The notes below the pieces were generated by a model. The model did not search any database. It was not told the origin of the DNA and worked only from the letters and a program-made list of their open reading frames with translations. A DNA stretch of 64,000 nucleotides from JANQRZ01 sp965215165 (GTDB lineage Bacteria; Bacteroidota; Rhodothermia; Rhodothermales; JANQRZ01), in the NCBI GenBank assembly GCA_965215165.1, contig CBDCCX010000006.1:1674001-1738000 (forward strand), given 5' to 3'. Made by a program: the position numbers and the translations under genes. Below, piece after piece: positions 49,919 through 59,220 of this stretch (position 1 is the first letter of the stretch; each line of letters opens with the position of its first letter).

Positions 49919-49953
49919 GGGCCGCTGTCCTTCGAGGGCAGCGGCCCGTCTTT
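49919..49953 (+). terminator. Hairpin terminator after the small lipoprotein gene
   Basis: GGGCCGCTG (49919-49927) pairs with CAGCGGCCC, closing a loop containing TTCG, followed by a weak GTCTTTA tract. Confidence 0.6.
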
Positions 49954-50000
49954 ACGACCCTTCGCGCGCGCCGCCGGAGCGCGTGCGGCAGCTTCTCACT

Positions 50001-52814
50001 ATGCGCTTCGCCCTGCTCCTGATGCTCGTCGCGCTGCGCCCCGCCCTCGCCCAGCCGGCCCTCTGGCCCGGCACCGAGGCCGAGGCCCGCACCGTGCTCG
50101 GCGCGCTCTCGCTCGACGAGAAGGTGTCGCAGCTCTTCGTCACCGACGCCCGCCCCCGGACGGGCGAGACCCCCGCCGCAGCGCGCGCGCGCCTCTCGGA
50201 CCTGGTCCGGCACTTCGGCGTGGGCGGCGTGATCTTCTTCGCAGGCGAGGCGGGGCCGCAGGCCGCGCTGACGCGGCGGCTCCAGGCCGAGGCGGCCCTC
50301 CCCCTGCTGATCGCGCAGGACATGGAGAACGGCGTCGGGATGCGCGTCGCCGGGGCGACGGCGTTCCCGCCGATGATGGCGCTCGGAGCCACGGGCGACG
50401 CCGACCTCGCCTACGCCGTGGGCCGGCAGACCGCCGCCGAGGCGCGGGCGCTCGGCGTGCACGTCAACTTCGCGCCGGTCGCCGACGTCAACAACAACCC
50501 GGCGAACCCGATCATCAACGTCCGCTCGTTCGGCGAGGACCCGGCGGCGGTCGCCGACCTCGCGGTGGCCGCGCTGCGGGGGATGCAGGACGGCGGGCTC
50601 GTCGCCACGGCCAAGCACTTCCCCGGGCACGGCGACACCGGCACCGACTCGCACTACGCGCTCCCGCTCCTCGATTTCCCCCGCGCCCGGCTCGACTCGA
50701 CCGAGCTGCTGCCGTTCCGCGCCGCCATCGCGGCCGGCGTGCAGAGCGTGATGACGGGCCACCTCGCCGTCCCGACGCTCGAGCCCAACGCGGCGCTGCC
50801 GGCGACCCTCTCGCGGCGCGTGGTGACGGACCTGCTGCGCGGCGAGTTGGGTTTCGAGGGGCTGGTCGTCACCGACGGGCTCGACATGGGCGGGATCACG
50901 AACACGTTCGGGATCGGCGAGGCGGCGGTGCGGGCCGTCGAGGCGGGGGTGGACCTGCTGCTGCTGACGCGCGACGAGTACGTCGCCCGCGACGCGCTGC
51001 GGGCCGCGCTCCGCGACGGCCGCCTCACCGAAGCTCGGATCGACGCCTCGGTGCTCCGCCTGCTCCGGGCCAAGCAGTGGCTCGCCAACCAGGCGGACCC
51101 GCCCGGCCGCTCGGTGGACGCGGCGCTCGCGCGGCGCGGCGAGGCCCTGGCCGACGCCATCGCCCGGCGGTCGGTCACCGTCCTCCGCAACGACCGCGGG
51201 CTGCTCCCGCTCGACGCCAGCCGCTGCGTCCTCGTCCTCTCCGCCCCCACCAAGCGCTCGTTCAAGTCCTCTCCCCCTCCCTTCGCCGAACGCTTGGCCG
51301 AGACGCTCGGCGCGCACGCCGTCACCCACCGTCTGCTCCGGCCCGACGCCCCGCCGCGCGAGACCGACCGGCTCTTCGCCCTCGCCGAGCAGCACGACGT
51401 GATCGTGGTCCCGGTCTACCAGAGCGTCCGGCGCTGGACGCGCGCCGGGCTGCCCGAGGCGCAGCGCCGCCTCGTCAACCGGCTCGTGGCCTTCGGCAAG
51501 CCGGTCGTGCTCGTGGCCTTCGGCAACCCCTACCTCCCGCTCGACCTCGACCGGCCGCAGGCGGAGGTCGTGGCCTACGACGCGCACCCGCGCACCCAAC
51601 GCGCCGTGGCCGACGCTCTCACCGGCCAGCACCCGGCCCGCGCCCGCCTCCCCGTCTCCGTCCCCGGTCTCTACCGCAGCGGCGACGGCCTCCACCTGGC
51701 GCAGGGCACGCTCCGCCGCGACACCACCGTCCTCGATGCCGCCGCTCTCGCGCAGATCGACCCGGTGATCGAGGACGCCATCGCTGAGCGCGTCTTCCCC
51801 GGCGCGGTCGTCGCCGTCGGGGTCGGCGGCGCGGTAGCGAAGATGCAGGGGTACGGCCGGCACACCTACGACGCCGACGCCCCGGCCGTCACCCCGCAGT
51901 CCGTCTTCGACCTCGCCTCGCTGACGAAGGTCGTTGGGACGACGCTCGCGGCGATGAAGCTCTACGACGAGGGGCGGCTCGAGCTCGACGCGCCGGTGGC
52001 CCGCTACGTCCCGGCGTTCGGCCAGCGCGGGAAAGAGGCCGTCACGGTGCGGCAGCTTCTCTCGCACTCGGCTGGGCAGCGCGTCTTCCACCCGTTCCAC
52101 ACCGAGGGCTTCCGCGACCGCCAGGCCGTGCTCGACTTCGTCCACGCCGACGCGCTCCGCTACGCGCCCGGCACCGCCACGCGCTACAGCGACTTCGACC
52201 TGATCGTGCTCGGCGAGGTCGTCGAGGCCGTCGTCGGACAGCCGCTCGACGTGTACCTCCGCGAGACGTTCTACCACCCGCTCGGGATGGCCGACACCGG
52301 CTTCCGGACGGTCGGCACGCTCGACGGGCGCGCGCTCCCGACCGAGCGCGACCGGGTGTTCCGGCGGCGCGCGCTCCAGGGCGAGGTACACGACGAGACC
52401 GCCTCGCTGCTCGGCGGCGTCGCCGGCCACGCCGGCCTGTTCTCGACGGGACCCGACCTGGCCCGCCTCGCCTTTGTGCTCACGAATGGCGGCGAGGCCT
52501 ACGGGCACCGCTTCTTCTCGCAGGCGAGCATCGACACGTTCACGGCGCGCGCACGGCCCGTCGGCGAGTTCCCGGCGGCGCTCGGGTGGATCGCAATGCG
52601 GCCCGCGAGCGAGGGCTACTCGTCGGGCGGGCACCGGCTCGGGCCTCGGGCGTTCGGGCATACCGGCTTCACCGGCACCTCGCTGTGGGTCGACCCCGAC
52701 TCTGGCCTGTGGGTGATCCTGCTCACGAACCGGACGTGGCCGACGCGCGGCAAGAGCGCCATCGCCCGCGTCCGCGTCGCCGTCGCCGACCTCGCCGCCG
52801 AAGCTCTGCGGTGA
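50001..52814 (+). CDS. GH3 beta-N-acetylhexosaminidase fused to a class C beta-lactamase-like serine hydrolase
   Basis: The product is about 937 residues. I start at the ATG at 50001, which gives a short signal peptide (MRFALLLMLVALRPALA); a GTG 18 bp upstream is possible. Residues about 25-400 form a NagZ-like GH3 domain with AKHFPGHGDTGTDSHYALP and the nucleophile segment VVTDGLDMGGI. A linking GH3 C-terminal domain follows. From about residue 580 comes a penicillin-binding/beta-lactamase fold with the S-x-x-K motif in LASLTKVVGTT, YSDFDLIVLGEVV and a HTGFTG motif. Such fusions are known in Bacteroidota. It likely trims muropeptides or amino sugars in the periplasm. Confidence 0.88.
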   Translation: MRFALLLMLVALRPALAQPALWPGTEAEARTVLGALSLDEKVSQLFVTDARPRTGETPAAARARLSDLVRHFGVGGVIFFAGEAGPQAALTRRLQAEAALPLLIAQDMENGVGMRVAGATAFPPMMALGATGDADLAYAVGRQTAAEARALGVHVNFAPVADVNNNPANPIINVRSFGEDPAAVADLAVAALRGMQDGGLVATAKHFPGHGDTGTDSHYALPLLDFPRARLDSTELLPFRAAIAAGVQSVMTGHLAVPTLEPNAALPATLSRRVVTDLLRGELGFEGLVVTDGLDMGGITNTFGIGEAAVRAVEAGVDLLLLTRDEYVARDALRAALRDGRLTEARIDASVLRLLRAKQWLANQADPPGRSVDAALARRGEALADAIARRSVTVLRNDRGLLPLDASRCVLVLSAPTKRSFKSSPPPFAERLAETLGAHAVTHRLLRPDAPPRETDRLFALAEQHDVIVVPVYQSVRRWTRAGLPEAQRRLVNRLVAFGKPVVLVAFGNPYLPLDLDRPQAEVVAYDAHPRTQRAVADALTGQHPARARLPVSVPGLYRSGDGLHLAQGTLRRDTTVLDAAALAQIDPVIEDAIAERVFPGAVVAVGVGGAVAKMQGYGRHTYDADAPAVTPQSVFDLASLTKVVGTTLAAMKLYDEGRLELDAPVARYVPAFGQRGKEAVTVRQLLSHSAGQRVFHPFHTEGFRDRQAVLDFVHADALRYAPGTATRYSDFDLIVLGEVVEAVVGQPLDVYLRETFYHPLGMADTGFRTVGTLDGRALPTERDRVFRRRALQGEVHDETASLLGGVAGHAGLFSTGPDLARLAFVLTNGGEAYGHRFFSQASIDTFTARARPVGEFPAALGWIAMRPASEGYSSGGHRLGPRAFGHTGFTGTSLWVDPDSGLWVILLTNRTWPTRGKSAIARVRVAVADLAAEALR

Positions 52815-52875
52815 GGCCTGAGCGCCACGTCGGATCAGCCTGCTCGATTTCTCTCCCCCCTCCACGCCCTTCCCT

Positions 52876-53193
52876 ATGCCCACCTACGTCTACCGCCGCC
52901 CCGACGGCACCACGTTCGAAGTCTTCCAGCGCATCACCGACGACGCCTTGCTGACCGACCCTGAGACGGGCGAGCCGGTCGAGCGCGTGATCGGCGGCGG
53001 GGCCGGGCTGATCTTCAAAGGCACCGGCTTCTACGAGACCGACTACGTCCGCAAGTCCGGCACCCCGGAGACGAAGGAGGAGGCCGGGTCGGAGGCGAAG
53101 GCGGACACCAAGCCCGAGGCGAAACCGGAGACCAAGAAGGCGGCGAAGAGCGGCACCGAGGACAAGGGCGGCGCGAAGAAGGCCGACCCCTGA
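52876..53193 (+). CDS. FmdB-like protein without zinc-ribbon cysteines
   Basis: The 105-residue product begins MPTYVYRRPDGTTFEVFQRI and continues with PVERVIGGGAGLIFKGTGFY then ETDY, the normal order of FmdB regulatory proteins. The two C-x-x-C(G) knuckles of the zinc ribbon are absent: their places read R-R-P-D-G and D-P-E-T-G-E, and the protein has no cysteine at all. The C-terminal half is a Lys/Glu/Ala-rich tail. FmdB functions are poorly known. It follows the GH3 fusion by 61 bp with a CCTCCACGCCC leader word. Confidence 0.7.
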   Translation: MPTYVYRRPDGTTFEVFQRITDDALLTDPETGEPVERVIGGGAGLIFKGTGFYETDYVRKSGTPETKEEAGSEAKADTKPEAKPETKKAAKSGTEDKGGAKKADP

Positions 53194-53203
53194 GCCGGCG
53201 GCC

Positions 53204-54781
53204 TCACCGCACTACCGTGATTCGTCGTGAGGACGTGAACCTGTCGCCCGTCGCTCGGACGAGGTATACGCCGCTCGGCAGCGCCGAGGCGTCGAGCGCC
53301 AACCGGTGCACACCCGGCCCGATCTCCCCGTCGTGGAGCACCGCCACGCGGCGGCCGAGCACGTCGAAGACCGCCAGGCGCAGGTGCGCCGAGGCCGGCA
53401 CCACCACCGTGACCGTGCCGCGACCAGCACTCGGGTTCGGGTACACCAACAGTGACGCCTCATCCGACACCACCTCGTCCTCGGCGGCGGTCGTCGGCGT
53501 CACCTCCAGCGTCAGCGGCACCTCGACCACCGTACCATCGGCCTCGAACGCTTGCAGCACCGCTTCGTAGACGCCTGCCGCACGAGGCCCCGGCCGGAAC
53601 GTCAAGTCGATCTCGACCTCCTCACCCGGCGCGAGCGTGCCGTCCCAGGCCTCGACCACCAGCCACGACGGCGGCAGCGGGTGCGGGCGCACCGCCACGA
53701 CGCCGGCGTCGCCGAACTCGCTCCACGGGTAGTAGAGCACCCCGTTGGGGTCGAGCCGGCTGCGCAGCGGCTCGCCGGCGATGTCGCCGTCCTCGGTCCC
53801 CGGCAGCGGCTCGATCAGCGGCGTCTCCAGCGGCGCGGCTCCCGGCGCGGTGTCCTCGCCGAAGCGACCAACCACGCCAAGGTGGCGCGGCGGCGTCGGG
53901 CCGGGCGGGTTGACGTAGAGCTCGACGCGCACACCCTCAGGTGCATCATCGGGGAGCGCGTCGAGGCCGCGCGCGAGGGTGGCTTCGGGGTAGGCCTCTA
54001 GCCGCACCGGGTAGCCGTCGACGGCGACCCCGAGGGTGTCGACCGCCCAGAGGTCGTCGTTGGCGGCATCGGTGAAGAAGAACTGCTGCCGCGGGTCGTA
54101 GGCGAGGCCGCCGGGCGCGCCCGTGACACCAGGAGGCGGGGCGGTCTGCGCCACGGGCAGCTCGATCCGGCGGCCGGTCTCGCGCCCGTCGAGGTCGCCC
54201 TCCAAGAGCAGCGCCCGCTCAACGGTGAACCCTTCGTCCTCGACGTTGAGCCACCACAGCGTCCCGCGCTCTCCGTCGTAGGCCACCCCCGTCGTGGTCG
54301 CATCGTTGGTCAACTCCTCCACGCGCGGGTGCGTGAAGCTCCGCACGTACCCCAACGACGCTGTCAACTCATGCGTCAGGCCGGGAAAGTCCGCCGCCTC
54401 GGCGGCGAAGAGCCGCCCCTCCGGGGTCATCGCCAGCCCGTAGGGGTCCCAGAACGAGAGCGGGATGTCGCCCTCGCCGACGAGCGCGAGCACCTCGCCG
54501 TAGGCACCGCACGCGCTGCCGAGTGCCTCCGCGCTCAGACGCGCAACTCCAGGCTCGCGCTCCAGCGGGCGCGCGAACGACAGGCAGAACCCCAGCGCCG
54601 CCGACCCGCCATTCCGCAGCGTGAGCCTCTGCGTCACCGCCTCGCCTTGCGCCACACCCACACTCACGCTCTGTGGCTCGGCGGTGAGTTGCCCGCACAC
54701 CGGGGCACTCCCGAGCACACAGCCCAGGAGCACCCCAGCCAGCAGCGCGGATCGGGTACGCTTCGTCAGCATCGCGCTCAC
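53204..54781 (-). CDS. T9SS cargo protein with N- and C-terminal beta-sandwiches, paralogue A
   Basis: The 525-residue product has a signal peptide ending APVCGQ, an ASPM/choice-of-anchor-like sandwich (VGVAQGEAVTQRLTLRNGGS), a central region with propeller-like repeats (DPYGLAMTPEGRLFAAEAAD, TTGVAYDGERGTLWWLNVED, GLAYDPRQQFFFTDAANDDL), a second sandwich (GTLAPGEEVEIDLTFRPGPR) and the sorting domain (LVYPNPSAGRGTVTVVV, LPSGVYLVRATG). There is no catalytic site I can name. It is the last gene of a three-gene operon, overlapping its upstream paralogue by 4 bp. Confidence 0.8.
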   Translation of the reverse strand: MSAMLTKRTRSALLAGVLLGCVLGSAPVCGQLTAEPQSVSVGVAQGEAVTQRLTLRNGGSAALGFCLSFARPLEREPGVARLSAEALGSACGAYGEVLALVGEGDIPLSFWDPYGLAMTPEGRLFAAEAADFPGLTHELTASLGYVRSFTHPRVEELTNDATTTGVAYDGERGTLWWLNVEDEGFTVERALLLEGDLDGRETGRRIELPVAQTAPPPGVTGAPGGLAYDPRQQFFFTDAANDDLWAVDTLGVAVDGYPVRLEAYPEATLARGLDALPDDAPEGVRVELYVNPPGPTPPRHLGVVGRFGEDTAPGAAPLETPLIEPLPGTEDGDIAGEPLRSRLDPNGVLYYPWSEFGDAGVVAVRPHPLPPSWLVVEAWDGTLAPGEEVEIDLTFRPGPRAAGVYEAVLQAFEADGTVVEVPLTLEVTPTTAAEDEVVSDEASLLVYPNPSAGRGTVTVVVPASAHLRLAVFDVLGRRVAVLHDGEIGPGVHRLALDASALPSGVYLVRATGDRFTSSRRITVVR

Positions 54782-56361
54782 CGTACCACCGTCAGGCGCG
54801 CACTCAGCACCTGCGCCCCGCCCACCTCAGCGCGCACCAGGTACACCCCCGCCGGCAGCCGCGCCCCGTCGAAGGCGAAGCCGTGCGCGCCTGCCTCCCT
54901 AGGGCCGTCGGCGAGCACCGCCACCCGGCGGCCGAGCACGTCGAAGACCGCCAGGCGCAGATGCACCGAGGCCGGCACCGTCACCGTGACCGTGCCGCGA
55001 CCAGCACTCGGGTTCGGATACACGCCGAGACGCGCCGCGGTAGGTGCGGCCTCATCTTCCACCGCTGTCGTGCCCGGCGTCACCTCCAGCACGAGCGGCA
55101 CCTCGACCACCGTACCATCGGCCTCGAACGCTTGCAGCACTGCCTCGTAGCTCCCCACCGCGCGTGTGCCTGGCCGGAACGTCAAGTCGATCTCCACGCT
55201 CTGGCCCGGCGCGAGCGTCCCGTCCCACGCGCTCACGACGAGCCACGACGGCGGCAGCGGGTGCGGGCGCACCGCCACGATGCCGGCGTCGCCGAACTCG
55301 CTCCACGGGTAGTAGAGCACCCCGTTGGGGTCGAGCCGGCTGCGTAGCGGCTCCCCGGCGATGTCGCCGTCCTCGGTCCCCGGCAGCGGCTCGATCAGCG
55401 GCGTCTCCAGCGTCGTGCCCGCGCCGAGGTCGCCGCCGAGGCGGTCCACGACGGCGAGGCGGGGCCGCCGGGGGGCCGGCCCCTCGGGGCTGACCACGAG
55501 CTCGATGCGGAGGCTGTCACTGCCGCTGTAGGCGTCGAGCCTGCCGAGGTCGGCCTCGGGGTAGGCGTCGAGTTGGACGGGGTAGCCGTCCACTGCGTTG
55601 CCGAGCGTGTCGACGGCCCAGATATCGTCGTTGGCGAAGTCCACGTAGAAGAAGTGCCCCGTCGCCGCGTCGTAGCTGAGACCAACGGGATCGCCGGAAG
55701 TGTAGGGGGCAGGACCGGAGTCGGCTAGGGGAAGTTCAATCCGTCGCCCGGTCGCGCGCCCGTCGAGATCGCCCTCCAAGAGCAGCGCCCGCTCGATGAC
55801 GAACCCTGCGTCCTCGACGTTGAGCCACCACAGCGTCCCGGTGTCACCGTTGTAAGCCACCCCTGTTGTGGTTGCATCGTTCGTGAGCTCCTCCACGCGC
55901 GGGTGCGTGAAGCTCCGCACGTAGCCTAGCGCCGACGTTAGCTCATGCGTGATACCGGGAAAGTCCCCAGCCTCAGCGGCGAAGAGCCGCCCGTCGGGGG
56001 TCATCGTCAGCCCATAAGGTATCCAGAACGAGAGCGGGATGTCGCCCTCGCCGACGAGCGCGAGCACTTCGCCGTAGGCACCGCACGCGCTGCCGAGCGC
56101 CGTCGCACTCAGACGCGCGACTCCGGCCTCGCGCTCCAGCGGGCGCTCGAACGAGAGGCAGAAGCCCAGCGCCTCCGGCCCGGCGTTGCGTAGCGTGAGC
56201 CTCTGCGTCACCGCCTCGCCCTGCGCCACACTCACGCGCACCGCCTCCGGCTCCACCGCAAGCTGCGCCCACGCCGGGACGCTCGCGCCGAGCACCAGGC
56301 TCAGCACGAGCGCCCCACAGCGCAGAGAGCAGAACGAACTTAGAGAGCAGATCGCACTCAT
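54778..56361 (-). CDS. T9SS cargo protein, paralogue B
   Basis: The 527-residue protein has the same layout as the gene at 53204: signal peptide ending PAWAQ, sandwich (VSVAQGEAVTQRLTLRNAGP), propeller-like middle (TTGVAYNGDTGTLWWLNVED), second sandwich (GTLAPGQSVEIDLTFRPGTR) and sorting domain (GVYPNPSAGRGTVTVTV, LPAGVYLVRAEVG). One 172-bp block (55241-55412) differs from paralogue A at only three positions while other parts are much more diverged. It overlaps both neighbours by 4 bp. Confidence 0.8.
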   Translation of the reverse strand: MSAICSLSSFCSLRCGALVLSLVLGASVPAWAQLAVEPEAVRVSVAQGEAVTQRLTLRNAGPEALGFCLSFERPLEREAGVARLSATALGSACGAYGEVLALVGEGDIPLSFWIPYGLTMTPDGRLFAAEAGDFPGITHELTSALGYVRSFTHPRVEELTNDATTTGVAYNGDTGTLWWLNVEDAGFVIERALLLEGDLDGRATGRRIELPLADSGPAPYTSGDPVGLSYDAATGHFFYVDFANDDIWAVDTLGNAVDGYPVQLDAYPEADLGRLDAYSGSDSLRIELVVSPEGPAPRRPRLAVVDRLGGDLGAGTTLETPLIEPLPGTEDGDIAGEPLRSRLDPNGVLYYPWSEFGDAGIVAVRPHPLPPSWLVVSAWDGTLAPGQSVEIDLTFRPGTRAVGSYEAVLQAFEADGTVVEVPLVLEVTPGTTAVEDEAAPTAARLGVYPNPSAGRGTVTVTVPASVHLRLAVFDVLGRRVAVLADGPREAGAHGFAFDGARLPAGVYLVRAEVGGAQVLSARLTVVR

Positions 56362-59075
56362 CGCACCACCGTCACGCGCTCGCTCAGCACTTGCCCACCG
56401 ACCTCGGCGCGCACCAGATACACCCCGGCCGGTAGCCGCGTCGCCTCGAAGCCGAAGCGCTGCACGCCCGGCGCGGTCTCGCCGTCGTGGAGCACCGCCA
56501 CCCGGCGGCCGAGCACGTCGAAGACCGCCACGACCGCCTCCGACGCAGCGGCGAGCGCGAGCGTCACCGTCGCCTGCCGTGCCACCGGGTTCGGATACAC
56601 CGCCAGATGCGCCGCAGTTGCTACCTCGGCCCGCACCGCCGTTCCGAACACGTTCACCGGCTCGCTAAACAGACTCACCCCCTCCGGGGCTGCCCCACGA
56701 CCGGCGGACCCCGCCTCCGCCGCGCGCTCGGCGTAGTACGCCGCCAGCGCCTCGAACCCCTGACGCGCCTCGGCCTCCGCCTCCCCCTGTGCCACCGACT
56801 GCGCCACCGCCGCCGCCTGCGCGTACTGCCCCACCCGCGCCCTGAGCGCCGCCTCCACCAGGCGCAGCACCTGCCGCACCGCGCCCGAGGCCACATGCGG
56901 CCGCCACGCCCCGAGCAGGTTCGCCGTCTCGGTCACCTCCCCGTGCCCGAGCCCGTGCACCGCCTCGACCTGCAGCGCCGCCTCGCCCGCCGCCCGCTCA
57001 TCGGCCGAGAGCCCCGGCTGCGAGAGCGTGCTCCGCAGCGAGGCCAGGAGCGTCGCCGTCTGCCCCCACTCGCCGCTGGCGTCGCCCACGTCGAGGCGGT
57101 GCAGCCCGCCGAGCGCGAAGACCAGCGAGTCGGCCTCGGCCGCGTCCGGCGTCGCCGCCAGCGCCTGCCGCGCGGCCTGGATGCTCTGCGCCAGCGCCTG
57201 CGAGCGCCCCGGCGCGGCGACGGGTCCGGCCGCGCGGTTGTCAAAGCACGAGCCAACGTTCGGGTCGTCGGGCGAGGGCAGGAACGGGGTCACGTCACAC
57301 GAGAGCGGTAGGCCCGTGTCGACCGGCTCTTGGATGGTCCCCGGTGGCGGGCCGCCGGGGTAACCCCAGTAGACGCGGTTGGCGTCGACGAGCGCCTGCG
57401 AGTAGTTACGCACCAGGAACGGCGAGCGCCCCGGCGGCGGCTCCGGGTCGAAGACCGCGTTGTCGCCCGTCTGACCGGTGTCATCGCCGAGGAAGGAGAA
57501 GCCGGCGGGCATCACGACGACCTCGGTGCCGTCGTTCGACGCGATCCGACTCCTTCCCCTTTCGTTTCGAGGGCTGAGGAAGAGGTCAGCGGCCGTGCCG
57601 GCCCAGGTGCCGTTCGCGCCGTTTTCGACCACCAGGTTCTCCTGGAAATCCTCCACGAGGCTGCTGACGGCGTAGAGTCCGTAGCCGCCGTTGTCCCTGA
57701 TCTCGGTGCCGGTCACGTCGAGGTCCGCGAAGAACGCCGTGATGCCGTCGCCGCTGTTGTCGCGCACCTCCGAGTCCGTCACGTCGAGCTCGCTCTTCGG
57801 GCAGTCGCTGCGGCAGTACACCGCGCCGCCGGCCGTCGCCGGCGCGCCCACCCGGATGCCGGTGCCGTTGGTGTGCACCGCCGAGCCGGCGAGCGTCACC
57901 CCACCGCCGGCGCGCACGTCGAGCCCGATGCGGCTGTCGCGCAGCGTCGAGCCGGAGATGGTGGCCGTGCCGGGGTCGAAGACCGCCACGGCCGCGCCCC
58001 CGTAGGCCCCCTCGACCTCGCTGTCGGTGAGCGTGAGGTCGCCACTCGTGAGGATGCCCCGGTCGTTGTGCCACAGCGCCGCCTCGGTGAGCGACGCGGT
58101 GCCCCCCGGCTCGACGGTGAGACCCACAGCGGCGTGCTTGATCATGGCCCCGTTGGTGGCGGTGAACGTGCCGCGGACGGTGATGCCGTCCCATCCTTGT
58201 CCGGGGTCTGCCTCGGTGAACGTCACACCCGCCGTGCGGAAGCTCTGGGAAGCTATCTCCATGGCCCCACCCTGTTCGAAGGCAAGGGTCAGCCAATCTT
58301 CATTCCAGTTGTAGCCGCCATCCTCAGGCAAGGACATCGGGGCCGTACCCGTAAGTCTCTTCGTCAATGGGTCGCCACGCGAAACCACCCCGTCCGCAGG
58401 CATCAAGAGCATCCTGCTATCCGTCACTACGCCATCGGGGTTGGCACACCGTCGCTCTGCACAGACAGTATCAGCGTAATAAGGGAGTACCCATCCACCG
58501 TCAGGAATCGTCTCGTCGACGTAATGATTACCGACCCACATGTACGTTGGGCTGACTCTAAATGGCAATGAGGTGATATCTATGAAGAAATCTGAATTCC
58601 GAGGATTGGCAGCAGCAACCCTGACGTTTGGACAGAAAAAAGAATTTCTTCTTCCGGGCGTATCGCAGAAGTCGCTCCTACCCTCACCACTGTAGACGAT
58701 CCAGTATATTTCTTCGAATCCATCACCGAATTCGAGTGTGACGAAGCCGTTCGGCGCAGGGTACTGAATCACTCTGCGGGAAGGAGAGTCTGGAGCACCG
58801 TAAGGAGGAAAATCTAGAAAGACACTACACCGGTCAGGGTCATTGTCCGGCACGATTCTGACCTTCGGACCGGAGCTTCCGATGGGATTGATTGCCGTGC
58901 CGGTATCGTCATACAGCATCAATTCACGATTATCTCCGCCTCTGTGTTCGATGGCGATCTCGTGACCATTGATAGATTGGCCGCAGGGTGTTTGTACTTC
59001 TGTACGCTGTGCGCGAGCTTCAGGAAGAAGAACCAGGAAGAGCAGTGCAGCAAGGACAGAACGCCCGGTTAGCAA
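56358..59075 (-). CDS. T9SS cargo protein with parallel beta-helix and helical region
   Basis: As annotated from TTG at 59073-59075 the product has 905 residues with a signal peptide (MLTGRSVLAALLFLVLLPEA then RAQ). After an N-terminal domain with several Cys, residues about 290-520 form right-handed beta-helix repeats (GTASLTEAALWHNDRGILTS, GITAFFADLDVTGTEIRDNG, GYGLYAVSS). A helical, TPR-like part (about 630-800) and a sorting domain (AVYPNPVARQATVTLAL, LPAGVYLVRAEVG) follow. The helix-plus-sorting layout matches the protease at position 1. A well placed GGAGG-ATG (ATG at 59105-59107) lies in a different frame, so the true start may involve a frameshift. The region 58350-59100 is visibly richer in A/T. 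Confidence 0.78.
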   Translation of the reverse strand: MLTGRSVLAALLFLVLLPEARAQRTEVQTPCGQSINGHEIAIEHRGGDNRELMLYDDTGTAINPIGSSGPKVRIVPDNDPDRCSVFLDFPPYGAPDSPSRRVIQYPAPNGFVTLEFGDGFEEIYWIVYSGEGRSDFCDTPGRRNSFFCPNVRVAAANPRNSDFFIDITSLPFRVSPTYMWVGNHYVDETIPDGGWVLPYYADTVCAERRCANPDGVVTDSRMLLMPADGVVSRGDPLTKRLTGTAPMSLPEDGGYNWNEDWLTLAFEQGGAMEIASQSFRTAGVTFTEADPGQGWDGITVRGTFTATNGAMIKHAAVGLTVEPGGTASLTEAALWHNDRGILTSGDLTLTDSEVEGAYGGAAVAVFDPGTATISGSTLRDSRIGLDVRAGGGVTLAGSAVHTNGTGIRVGAPATAGGAVYCRSDCPKSELDVTDSEVRDNSGDGITAFFADLDVTGTEIRDNGGYGLYAVSSLVEDFQENLVVENGANGTWAGTAADLFLSPRNERGRSRIASNDGTEVVVMPAGFSFLGDDTGQTGDNAVFDPEPPPGRSPFLVRNYSQALVDANRVYWGYPGGPPPGTIQEPVDTGLPLSCDVTPFLPSPDDPNVGSCFDNRAAGPVAAPGRSQALAQSIQAARQALAATPDAAEADSLVFALGGLHRLDVGDASGEWGQTATLLASLRSTLSQPGLSADERAAGEAALQVEAVHGLGHGEVTETANLLGAWRPHVASGAVRQVLRLVEAALRARVGQYAQAAAVAQSVAQGEAEAEARQGFEALAAYYAERAAEAGSAGRGAAPEGVSLFSEPVNVFGTAVRAEVATAAHLAVYPNPVARQATVTLALAAASEAVVAVFDVLGRRVAVLHDGETAPGVQRFGFEATRLPAGVYLVRAEVGGQVLSERVTVVR

Positions 59076-59143
59076 CCCGAGCGTTACAAAGAGATGAGAA
59101 GGTCATGGCAAGCCTCCGAGCGGAAGTGAATAGAACATGAAGT

Positions 59144-59174
59144 CCTATATAACGCTTTCGCCGTCCCGTTGCAA
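59144..59174 (-). promoter_or_regulatory. Candidate promoter of the three-gene T9SS operon
   Basis: Minus strand TTG (59172-59174), 20 nt, TATATAGG (59144-59151); read as -35/-10 it is TTGCAA-17-TATATA. It lies 37 bp before the GGAGG-preceded ATG at 59107. Confidence 0.5.
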
Positions 59175-59220
59175 GTCCTAAATCATAAAACTCTCCTTTC
59201 ACCCTCTGGGAGGAGCGTCC

